Assembly (NCBI GenBank): GCA_018606645.1
Contig: JAGVRI010000002.1
Location: forward strand, 330,615 to 394,614
DNA: 64,000 bases
From: Chloroflexota bacterium
Lineage (GTDB): Bacteria; Chloroflexota; Anaerolineae; JAAYZQ01
Reading direction: 5' to 3'
Below the pieces are notes generated by a model. That model saw nothing but the letters and a program-made list of their open reading frames with translations, was not told the origin of the DNA and searched no databases. Of the stretch, positions 52,687 through 60,112 are shown one piece after another; the first letter of the stretch is position 1, and every line of letters starts with the position of its first letter. Position numbers and translations under genes: made by a program.

Positions 52687-53006
52687 CTGTCTTCCCTCAA
52701 GACCGTCAGAATATCCTCGAGCAGCTCATCATCGAGAAACGATCCCTTCTGGAGAAGCAGTTCGATCTGGCCGCTGAGGCGCTGCCGTTCGCCGGCGGTG
52801 AGGGTTTTGGCGGTAATGACAATGATCCGCGTGTTCTGGAGCTCTTGATCAGCGCGAATGGTCTCCAGGACCTCGAATCCGTCCACTTCTGGCATCATCA
52901 GGTCGAGCAGGACCAAATCGGGGCGGTGGCGGCGGACCAACTCGATCCCTTCTCGCCCCCCTTCGGCTTCAAGGATCTGATAGTCTCCTCTGGGGCCACT
53001 GGTCTC
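52683..53006 (-). pseudogene. Truncated response-regulator receiver domain (C-terminal part)
   Basis: The frame opens after a TGA at 53007-53009 and encodes the back three quarters of a receiver domain: YQILEAEGGREGIELV, then the phospho-Asp in LVLLDLMMPEVDGFEVL, the conserved Thr in IIVITAKTLT, and Lys in LLLQKGSF. The first beta strand and the acidic DD pair are missing. Upstream DNA encodes a different protein (a threonine-synthase-like start), so this is a chimeric remnant. The tail LLQKGSFLDDELLEDI is typical of receivers at the end of hybrid kinases. Confidence 0.75.
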
Positions 53007-53133
53007 TCAAAGACTCATAGTCAGAGCTGATGTCCAGCCATTCGGCGCCACATACCGGGCAGGTGACCAGCGTTCGGTTCATGGGCTCCCGGTGGTGACA
53101 GGCTGGACATTCGATCCAGATCATCTTGGCCAT
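52969..53133 (-). pseudogene. 5' fragment of a zinc-ribbon protein, possibly threonine synthase
   Basis: 54 codons: MAKMIWIECPACHHREPM, then CPVCGAEWLDISSDYESL and RDQWPQ before the frame diverges and stops at 52969. Two CxxC pairs form a zinc ribbon. The CPVCG...DYESL layout is like the N-terminus of some threonine synthases, whose PLP domain would then be missing entirely. An AGGGA lies 8 nt before the ATG. It could instead be an intact tiny zinc-ribbon protein, but the abrupt junction with a receiver domain favours truncation. Confidence 0.5.
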
Positions 53134-53163
53134 GGCAGCGTCCCTATCCGCAGTCAGCAAGTT

Positions 53164-55484
53164 CTAGTCCGTTACCTGTTCCTTCCCTTGGCTCTCAGCG
53201 GCAGTGCGGTGGATGGGCAAAGTGAAGGAAAAGGTCGAGCCCTTGCCCGGCTCGCTCTCGACCCAGATCCGGCCGCCATGCATCTCGACAAAGCTGCGAC
53301 AGATGACCAGGCCCAGTCCGGTGCCTCCGGCTCGTCGGGAGGTTGAAGCATCGACCTGTTGGAAGGGTATAAACAGTCGCCTTTGCGCCTCGGGTTCGAT
53401 CCCGATGCCGGTGTCTATCACGCGGATGGTCACAAACTCTGGATCGGTCTCGACTTTGAGGGCAACGTAACCTCGCTCGGTAAACTTGGCCGCGTTCGAG
53501 ACGAGGTTGATGAGCACTTGCCGGATCCGTTGCCCGTCTGCCCACACCGTTGGCAGATCGTCGGGGATTTCGGTCCGGAGCTCAATGGGCCGGTCTTTGA
53601 GCAGGCCTCGGGCTGTGGCCACCACGCTGTGGAAGATATCGTGGAGAAGGACCTCATCAAACACCAGCTCCATATTGCCCGCTTCGATCTTGGACATATC
53701 CAGAATGCTGTTGATCAGGTTCAGCAGGTGTTGCCCGCTGTTGTAGATGGAGGTCAAATCGGCTTGCTGGAGTTCGGTCAGTGGGCCGTCAATTCCCTTG
53801 AGCATGACGCGCGAAAAGCCGATGATCGAGTTGAGGGGAGTCCGCAAGGCATGGGACATGTGGGTCATAAATTGGGCCTGGATGCGGTCGAGTTACTGCA
53901 ACCTCTCCACCGTTTCCCGCTCGATGGCATAGGCCCGTGCGTTCTCGATGGCGATACTGATGTGGCCAGCCAGAGACTGATAGACCCGTTGATCATCTTC
54001 ATCAAAGCTGTCGGGACGGTTGCTTTGGAGGTGGAGCACGCCCAACATCTGTCGCCGGGAACAGAGGGGGATGGCGAGCTCGCATTGGACAGGAGGTTGA
54101 AGGGCCACTGTCCCTTCGCCAGACATTTGAAGTTCCGCGATCCGCACCACCTGACGGCGCCCGGTCGAGGCGACGCATCCGATCAACGTCGTTCCCCCTA
54201 CCCGTTCCCGGTCGGGTAGCGGAAACGGGGGCTGGCTGCAGGCCCGACATACCACCCACTCGCCTTTCTCATCCAGAAGGTAGATGGAAGCCCGGTGCAG
54301 CTCGAAGGCCCGCCCGATCAATTCAACGACGGTCGCCAGCAAGGTGTCCAGATCGCGGATGGAGGCGATGACGCAGGCCACTTCGGCGCTGAGAACCAAC
54401 TGGGCGGCGTGATAGCGGGTACGTTCATTGGCCCATTGCAGTTGCTGCGTGCGCTCCGCGACCTTGGCTTCGAGATCGTCGTACAGGATTTTGAGTTCTG
54501 AGGCCATTCGATTAAAGGCGTGGGCCAGAATCCCGATTTCGTCCGCTCGAACGATCTGGACCACCTGGTTCAGATCGCCACGGGCCATACGGGCGGCCGT
54601 TTCGGTAAGTTGGACGCTGGGAGTGGTGAGACGGCGGGTAACCCAGGCAGCCATGGCAGCGGTAATCAGGGCGACGATGAGCGTAGCCCCTAGCACCATC
54701 GCCGTGACCGTATCTCCGGCCTCCGACACCCGGGTTTGGGGCTGTTCGGCCAGAACTGCCACTTGCAGTTCCGGATTCCAGCGGTATACACCGGTTACCG
54801 GGGTACCGGATAGGTTGACATAATCCCCCAAGCCGGTTTTCCCCTGGACCGCCCCAGCAAGACCTTCAGGGAGGGATTCTGGCGCGTCCAGCGGTAGGGA
54901 TACGATTCCCTCTGTCGAGATGAGGAGACCATCACGGGTGACCAGATAGATGGAGACGGCGTCCAGAGGTTGACCGGAGTGCTTGAGGATCGGCTGGAAC
55001 GAACTCCAGGTCAACACCGCGATGAGCCATCGGTTGGCCTGTCTGTGGCTGACGGCCACAAAAGGCGGTTCATCCGCGAAGGCCGACGCCCAATCAGCCA
55101 TCGCCGGTCCCTCAGCATCATGGGTAGGCTCTGGGGCTCAGTCCCGGTCTCACCGGCAGCGGCCATGACCTGGCCAGTGTCTGGGTCAGCCAGGAGCAAC
55201 GCGCTCAGAGCGGGATTGCTGGCCTGGATGGCGGCCAGTTGAGCGGCCAGAGCGCGGTCCAGCGAACCGTTCGCGTGGTCGGGGGAGAGTTCTCGGTTTG
55301 CAGCCAACACGGCCAGTGTGTGTTCATAGCCGGCTACCCACTCCGCCCAACGGCTTTCCTGGCACGCGACGATCGTGTCCAGGGACTGTTCAAGCGTTTG
55401 GCGTGAGTCGCGCTGGATTTGATGGTAAGTGAGAAAGGCGAGGAAACTCAGGGGAACAACTGTCAGGAGTAAGAAAGCGATGAG
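53164..55484 (-). pseudogene. Sensor histidine kinase, interrupted by two stops and a frameshift
   Basis: Read 5' to 3' on the minus strand: a TAG (55485-55487) replaces a codon just before a hydrophobic helix (LIAFLLLTVVPLSFLAFL). An extracellular cache-like region follows in that frame to about 55100, where the reading frame shifts to one covering ADWASAFADEPP. A second helix (VLGATLIVALITAAMAAWV), HAMP and GAF domains come next. An in-frame TAA (53893-53895) sits between TVERLQ and LDRIQAQF. HisKA (HMSHALRTPLNS) and HATPase (LVSNAAKF, DTGIGI, GTGLGL) complete the kinase. Removing the lesions gives a classical ~770-residue kinase. Confidence 0.85.
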
Positions 55485-55670
55485 CTACGTTTTCCCCAGC
55501 CCTCCCCGCAGTCCCAATGGCGGAATGGTGGGAGCAGTCCGGTGCGGGAAACGACCTGTCTGTGCCGGTTCGAGGGCTGGCTCGGCCATGGACTTTTACC
55601 CCGTTCTTCCTGGCCGCATGGCTGCTTGCTACCCTTGTTCCCAGATCGATTCCCCTTGCAAGATGCGGCG

Positions 55671-55782
55671 AACTTGAGGTGTGTTTGACTCCCATGAACG
55701 ACAACAGCCGGGCGAGCAAGGCATAGCTTCGCACGTTATCTTCCACGATCAAGACATATAGGTCTTTGAAATCGACCGTCAT
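55671..55782 (-). pseudogene. Truncated receiver domain (N-terminal part)
   Basis: MTVDFKDLYVLIVEDN and RSYALLARLLSFMGVK are the first ~35 residues of a receiver domain, including the acidic pocket EDN. The frame then continues with no receiver-like sequence (SSPHLARGIDLG...). The phospho-Asp, Thr and Lys regions are missing. It lies between an intact receiver protein (40 bp upstream) and the damaged kinase. Confidence 0.7.
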
Positions 55783-55822
55783 TTCCTGGCTCACCCTTTT
55801 CTCCGTGGATAGCGATCGGGGA

Positions 55823-56206
55823 TCACCCCGGCAAGAAGGCGGCAAGTTGGAGGGGCAGGCGATCGACGTCAATGGGCTTCTGGATATATCCGGAGCAACC
55901 TGCCGCCAGGGTCTTTTCCCGATCCCCCTTCATGACATTGGCCGTGACAGCCACAATCGGCACGTGCCGAAGCTCGTCCAGCGCCTTCAGACGAGCGGTG
56001 GCCTCATAGCCATCCAGCCCCGGGAGGTTGATGTCCAACAAGATCAGGGCGGGCCGGATCTGGCGAGCGAGCTCAATCCCGTTTGTGGCGTCCTCTGCCT
56101 CGAGCACTCGATAGCCTTCGGCCTCCAGCACGCGTTTGACCAGGATGCGGTTATCGCGGTTGTCCTCGATGTAAAGGACCAAGGGCGGGTCCACTTCCCT
56201 GTTCAT
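55823..56206 (-). CDS. Single-domain response regulator (CheY-like)
   Basis: 127 residues, a complete receiver with no output domain. Acidic pair YIEDN, phospho-Asp in ILLDINLPGLDG, conserved Thr in VAVTANV, and Lys in YIQKPID are all present. The proteins next to it are damaged, but this gene looks intact, with a promoter 40 bp upstream. Such stand-alone receivers act with hybrid kinases or as phosphate sinks. The ATG at 56206 lacks a clear ribosome site. Confidence 0.88.
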   Translation of the reverse strand: MNREVDPPLVLYIEDNRDNRILVKRVLEAEGYRVLEAEDATNGIELARQIRPALILLDINLPGLDGYEATARLKALDELRHVPIVAVTANVMKGDREKTLAAGCSGYIQKPIDVDRLPLQLAAFLPG

Positions 56207-56245
56207 TTTGGTCGTTTTCACCACCCATTGCACGTTATGGCAACC

Positions 56246-56274
56246 AATATAACAGAAAGCCACCTGGTTGTCTA
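56246..56274 (-). promoter_or_regulatory. Promoter of the CheY-like gene and the damaged kinase cluster
   Basis: Minus strand: TAGACA (56269-56274), 17-bp spacer, TATATT (56246-56251). Confidence 0.6.
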
Positions 56275-56368
56275 TAGGACTATGGTCATGCCCCTGGGGA
56301 GATCGGTGTTGGATTCATGCCCTGCCCGGATCAGGATGGGTCATAATGCATGAGGCATGCCCCACCAC

Positions 56369-56404
56369 AAAAACAATCCCCTTCGCGGTGAGCGAAGGGG
56401 ATTG
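56369..56404 (-). terminator. Rho-independent terminator of the tRNA-Ala pair
   Basis: Perfect 13-bp stem CAATCCCCTTCGC (56374-56386) / GCGAAGGGGATTG (56392-56404), GGTGA loop, and TTTTT on the minus strand after the stem. Confidence 0.9.
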
Positions 56405-56416
56405 ACGGACACCCGA

Positions 56417-56493
<77 letters not shown>

Positions 56494-56522
56494 ACAAGCG
56501 ATCTTGACTTGTTAAGACAGGC

Positions 56523-56598
<76 letters not shown>

Positions 56599-56612
56599 TA
56601 AGCCTGACAACC

Positions 56613-56641
56613 AGTATAGTCTAGAATGGCCAAAATGTCAA
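56613..56641 (-). promoter_or_regulatory. Promoter of the tRNA-Ala pair
   Basis: Minus strand: TTGACA (56636-56641), 17-bp spacer, TATACT (56613-56618). The start falls close to the 5' end of tRNA-Ala(CGC). Confidence 0.85.
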
Positions 56642-56662
56642 ACAGACATTCCCTTGAGGTTA

Positions 56663-56799
56663 GGGCTGCTAAGTCCATGACCCGATGGGAGTGGAGGCTT
56701 CAGCCGGAACGGAATCACGCAGAATCCAGCGAAAGCTTCCACTCCCAGGCCCTTCCGCAAGCCGCAGCAGGCCTGTCAACCTACTTGACAACAGCCGTA
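56663..56799 (-). repeat. tRNA-upstream repeat, copy 2
   Basis: Homologous to 43531-43664. It contains the palindrome GGGAGTGGAGGCTT (56687-56700) / AAGCTTCCACTCCC (56733-56746), with one mismatch. Like copy 1, it begins 22 bp beyond the -35 box of the tRNA promoter, so both copies keep the same distance and orientation to a tRNA promoter. Confidence 0.8.
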
Positions 56800-56834
56800 C
56801 CTATGAGCAGGGCTGTTGCTAGATCGGACCTGGG

Positions 56835-56926
56835 GCGAGGCATTCCCGGGAACCGTGCATACGGTCAGGTCGTTCTGGCGCATTCGCGGGGATTTAGGCC
56901 GCAGGTAGTAGCTCGGAATGCCTCGC
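56835..56926. repeat. 92-bp unit with 12-bp terminal inverted repeats
   Basis: GCGAGGCATTCC (56835-56846) and GGAATGCCTCGC (56915-56926) are exact inverted copies around 68 bp. No target duplication is evident. It may be a small non-autonomous element or a long-loop 3' structure of the surface-protein mRNA. Confidence 0.5.
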
Positions 56927-57017
56927 GCCACGATGCCAAGTCCGGCTGGGCGGATGCGCCGGCGGCCAGGGCCAGCGGCAGAAGGACAACCGGATAGAAC
57001 AGGGACGCCGATTCCCT

Positions 57018-59591
57018 TTACCGCCCACCTTCCGGCCGGCGACGGGCGGCCCACGCTCCGCCGGCGCCCAGGACCAGCCCGACCACCACCAGCCACGGCA
57101 CTGGCAGCGGCGCCCCGCCCGCGCCGGACTCCAGCGCCGACAGCCGAGCGTCCAGCTCGGCGTTCTGCCTGAGCAGGGCGTCGATCTGAGCCTGCTGGGC
57201 TGCGATACGCGCCTCCTGTTCCTGCACCAGCCCGTACAACCCCTGGATGGCCGCCAGCGCCACGCCGTCGGCATCCACCGTGCTGATGTGGGTGTCGTCC
57301 TCGCCCACCTCGAACGCCGCGGAAAAGTCCTGGGCCACCGGGCCGATGTGGCGGATGGCGGGGTCCTGGCTCTTGTAGTTCCAGGTCTGGATGGGGATAG
57401 CGGCCAGGCGGTCCAGGACGTCGCGCGTGTCTACCGTTTCATAGTTCTCTTTCGCCGCGCGGTCGCTGATCGGGGACCAGGCGTTACCGCCGGTGGGTAG
57501 CAGGACGCCGGCGGTATGGTTGGCGGTTGTCCAGATGTAGAAGCCGTTGGTGACGCGGAAGACAAAGCGGTTATCATTGACGCATGGCTCGTCAGCATCG
57601 GTGGCGTCGGCCAGGACAAAGCAGCCCTGGTTGTAGGCCTTGGCCCGGCGCCCGGCGGCGAAACTGAAGGCGCCTTGAGCGGTGTTGTACAGGCCCCCGG
57701 GAACGGTGGCGGCATAGCCGCTGGCCGTGTTGCCCCGGCCTCCGCCGATTGTAGCGAAGGGAGCATTCGTCGTGTCGCTGTCCCCGTTGCCGGCCCGGTT
57801 CCAACCTCCGCCCCCCACGGTGCCATACTCATCGGTAACGCGGTTGTTGGTGTTTTCGGGGTCACTCGGATTCGACGGCCCGCCGCCAGCGATGGTAGCA
57901 AAGGGTGCGTCGGCGACGTTGGCCCGGCCCCCGCCGACGGTAGCCCAGTCGCCGCTAGCGACGTTGTCCCCACCCCCGCCGATGGTGGCCGTGCCACCTC
58001 CGGCGTTGTTGTTCCAACCGCCACCGATGGTGGCATAGCCGCCAGTGGCAGTCTGATTCCCGCCCCCACCGACAGTAGCCGAGTCGCCTCTGGCGGTGTT
58101 GTTCCAGCCTCCGCCGATGGTGGCGTCCCAGTCGCCGGCGGTGTTGCTCCGGCCTCCGCCGATAGTGGCGTACGAGCCGCTGGCGGTGTTGCTCCGGCCC
58201 CCACCGACGGTGGCACTCTCGCTGCTGGCAGAGTTGTTCATGCCCCCAGAGACCGTTGCAGCGTGACCACTGGCAGTGTTAGTGTCGCCCCCGCCGATGG
58301 TGGTGGACTCGCCGCTGGCAGTGTTGAACACGCCTCCGCCGACGGAGGCGTAGCGAGCATTCGTCGTGTCGCCGTCCCCGTTGCCGGCCCGGTTAGACCC
58401 CCCGCCGCCGATAACGCCATAGTCATCGCTGACGCGGTTGTTGCTGCTGGTTGGGTTTTGCGGGATCGCCGGCCCGCCGCCGGCGATGGTGGCATAGGCG
58501 GCAGCGGCGACATTGTAGTCGCCCCCGCCAACACTGGCGCTCTCTCCGCTGGCAAGGTTGCTCCAACCCCCGCTGACCGTGGAAGCAGGGCCGCTGGCGG
58601 TGTTCCCCCCGCCTCCGCCGATAACGCCATAGTCACCGGTGGCACGGTTGTTGGTGTTGGTCGGGTCGCTGGGATTCGACGGCCCGCCGCCGGCGATGGT
58701 GGAATACGGTGCGCTGGCGGTGTTGTCGTAGCCCCCGCCGACGGTGGCGTTGGTGCCGCTGGCGGTGTTCCCCAAGCCCCCGCTGACGATGGCGTTGGTG
58801 CCGCTGGCGGTGTTGTACCAGCCCCCGCCGATGGTGGCTCCGCTGCTCGCGGAGTTGCTTCTGCCCCCGCCGACGGTGGTATAACTACCGTTGGCTGTGT
58901 TCTCATAGCCCCCGCCGACGATAGCGGCATAGCCGCTGGCAGTATTGCCCACGCCCCCGCCGACAGTGGCATAGGGCTGATCGCTTGTCGTGCCGGCATT
59001 ATCGCCCGCCCGGTTGTTGAGCCCGCCCCCTACCGTGCCATAGTTGTCGGTCACGCGGTTGATGCTCCCGGCCGCACCCCCGCCGCCGATGGTGGCGCCA
59101 TAGACGCCGCTTGTCACGCTGTTGCCGCTGTGGCCGCCGATGAGGTTGGGGCTGGTGCTGTTCTGTTGCGTCCAAAGGCCGGGCAGGGCCAGCGCATAGG
59201 GCGCCGCAGTCAGCGCCTGGCGCGGGGAGAGGGTGGTGTAAGAACCACTCCCCGCCGGGCAGCGCACGGCGATCGCCAGCCAGCGGGCGTCGCCCTGGAA
59301 GGCAGCGCTGCCAAAGTCCAGGTCGGGGATGGTGAAGTAGCCGTTGCTCACCGCGACGTTGGTCCTGGTCTGGGTGGCGCCGATCTGCGTGCCACCGCCG
59401 GCGGCATCCCACAGACTGAACTGGAAATCGCAGGTGTCATTGACCGGGCTGCCGTCCATCCTCAACTGCCCCTGGTAGGTGAAGGCCGTGCCCAGGGCGG
59501 CCTGGGGCGCCTGCGCGGCCGCCAGGCCGACCACCAACAGGATGGCGCACATGGTGGCCACTCCGGTGCCAAAAAGATGCTCCCTTTTCAT
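57018..59591 (-). CDS. Beta-roll repeat surface protein with self-cleaving S74 (endosialidase chaperone) domain
   Basis: 857 residues. A signal peptide (cut near AAAQA) is followed by a ~130-residue beta domain. About 28 repeats of ~15 residues (about 165-645) have the consensus (A)TVGGG..NTASG.., like the left-handed beta-roll heads of YadA-type adhesins. Next come SFAAGRRAKAY, the S74 domain (~709-780) starting ISDRAAKENYE with the Ser/Asp cleavage site and containing IGPVAQDF, a coiled coil (~785-825), one transmembrane helix (~829-848) and a basic tail. S74 domains trimerise a passenger and then cut themselves off. AAAGGAGG lies 6 nt before the ATG. It is 30 bp after a small ORF. Confidence 0.85.
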   Translation of the reverse strand: MKREHLFGTGVATMCAILLVVGLAAAQAPQAALGTAFTYQGQLRMDGSPVNDTCDFQFSLWDAAGGGTQIGATQTRTNVAVSNGYFTIPDLDFGSAAFQGDARWLAIAVRCPAGSGSYTTLSPRQALTAAPYALALPGLWTQQNSTSPNLIGGHSGNSVTSGVYGATIGGGGAAGSINRVTDNYGTVGGGLNNRAGDNAGTTSDQPYATVGGGVGNTASGYAAIVGGGYENTANGSYTTVGGGRSNSASSGATIGGGWYNTASGTNAIVSGGLGNTASGTNATVGGGYDNTASAPYSTIAGGGPSNPSDPTNTNNRATGDYGVIGGGGGNTASGPASTVSGGWSNLASGESASVGGGDYNVAAAAYATIAGGGPAIPQNPTSSNNRVSDDYGVIGGGGSNRAGNGDGDTTNARYASVGGGVFNTASGESTTIGGGDTNTASGHAATVSGGMNNSASSESATVGGGRSNTASGSYATIGGGRSNTAGDWDATIGGGWNNTARGDSATVGGGGNQTATGGYATIGGGWNNNAGGGTATIGGGGDNVASGDWATVGGGRANVADAPFATIAGGGPSNPSDPENTNNRVTDEYGTVGGGGWNRAGNGDSDTTNAPFATIGGGRGNTASGYAATVPGGLYNTAQGAFSFAAGRRAKAYNQGCFVLADATDADEPCVNDNRFVFRVTNGFYIWTTANHTAGVLLPTGGNAWSPISDRAAKENYETVDTRDVLDRLAAIPIQTWNYKSQDPAIRHIGPVAQDFSAAFEVGEDDTHISTVDADGVALAAIQGLYGLVQEQEARIAAQQAQIDALLRQNAELDARLSALESGAGGAPLPVPWLVVVGLVLGAGGAWAARRRPEGGR
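57656..59099 (-). repeat. ~45-bp tandem coding repeats
   Basis: The beta-roll repeats are visible in DNA as GGCGGTGTT/CCGCCGA..GTGGC-like units recurring every ~45 bp. Longer ~75-bp variants (GGGATTCGACGGCCCGCC types near 57870, 58470 and 58670) recur about four times. The region is liable to repeat-number change and to assembly collapse. Confidence 0.8.
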
Positions 59592-59621
59592 CTTTGCCTC
59601 CTTTCGTCGTCGAACCTTTCA

Positions 59622-59846
59622 TCAGACCTCGGAGGTCTGGTTATCCGGGCTGCTGCGCAGCAGTTCCTGCATCAAGATTGCCAGGCTCGGCCAATCATGG
59701 ACATAGAGCGCCTCCACCGTCTCCAAGGTCCAGCAGTGGCCGGTCTGGATGTGTTCCACCTCACCGGACCATTCTCCGGCGGGACCAGAGTCGGCGTTTG
59801 CCTTTCGCCAGAGGCGAATCAGGAAGGAACTGTACTCGACTGTCAT
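59622..59846 (-). CDS. Small conserved-looking protein upstream of the S74 gene
   Basis: 74 residues: MTVEYSSFLIRLWRKANAD at the start, then SGEVEHIQTGHCWTLETVEAL and LAILMQELLRSSPD. The pattern of a compact alpha/beta protein with FLIRLWR and GEVEHIQTG is shared, as I recall, by many short Chloroflexota ORFs near SARP-type regulators. GGAGGAG is 7 nt before the ATG, so it is probably translated. It is co-transcribed with the S74 protein gene 30 bp downstream. Function unknown. Confidence 0.65.
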   Translation of the reverse strand: MTVEYSSFLIRLWRKANADSGPAGEWSGEVEHIQTGHCWTLETVEALYVHDWPSLAILMQELLRSSPDNQTSEV

Positions 59847-60044
59847 CACGTAACTCCTCCTGTTCAAGGTATCCGGCGCCGACCGCGAGGCTGCGGTGCT
59901 GAGTCGGAGTGCTGATCAGGCCTCCTCTCAACCTTCTTCACCAGGGACTGGACCAGGGTCTCTTCCAGCCCGCTATTGGCCCCGTGCCGCGGCATCCCCA
60001 GCCGATCGTGCGCGGTCATCATGCGGTGGATCTTGTCCCCAGCC

Positions 60045-60053
60045 AATATAGCA
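60045..60053 (-). promoter_or_regulatory. Possible extended -10 for the small ORF and S74 gene
   Basis: Minus-strand TGC-TATATT (60045-60053) lies in the 266-bp gap between the SARP stop and the small ORF. No good -35 is present, so an activator may be required. Confidence 0.35.
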
Positions 60054-60112
60054 CAGAGGTGGTTACAAAATGTCCACAAACGAAGGTGGGAAGTGGCCGG
60101 CGAAAGATGATG

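Larger units (their letters stand above)
56599..57017. other. Intergenic region between tRNA-Ala and the S74 surface protein
   Basis: 419 bp containing the tRNA promoter, the second copy of the ~135-bp repeat (56663-56799), and a 92-bp unit bounded by perfect 12-bp inverted repeats (56835-56926). No ORF is supported. Confidence 0.6.

Noticed and set aside
52950..52970. Frameshift in a C-run inside the receiver fragment
   Set aside because: The run is exactly six C, which keeps the receiver frame open; the truncation is upstream of it.
53893..53895. TAA in the kinase as recoded or selenocysteine-like codon
   Set aside because: Other genes here use TAA as a normal stop, and the same gene has two more lesions, so decay or sequence error is simpler.
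57018..59591. S74 domain taken as a sign of a prophage
   Set aside because: No terminase, portal, capsid, tail or integrase gene is present, and the protein has a signal peptide and a membrane anchor.
57516..59915. 799-codon open frame on the plus strand opposite the S74 surface protein
   Set aside because: It arises because the glycine/alanine-rich coding repeats leave the opposite strand free of stops. It lacks a ribosome site and shows only a low-complexity repeat of its partner.
59864..60079. Open frame of up to 71 codons before the 74-codon ORF
   Set aside because: It has no Shine-Dalgarno sequence and a highly charged, low-complexity C-terminus; a leader peptide cannot be excluded but is not supported.
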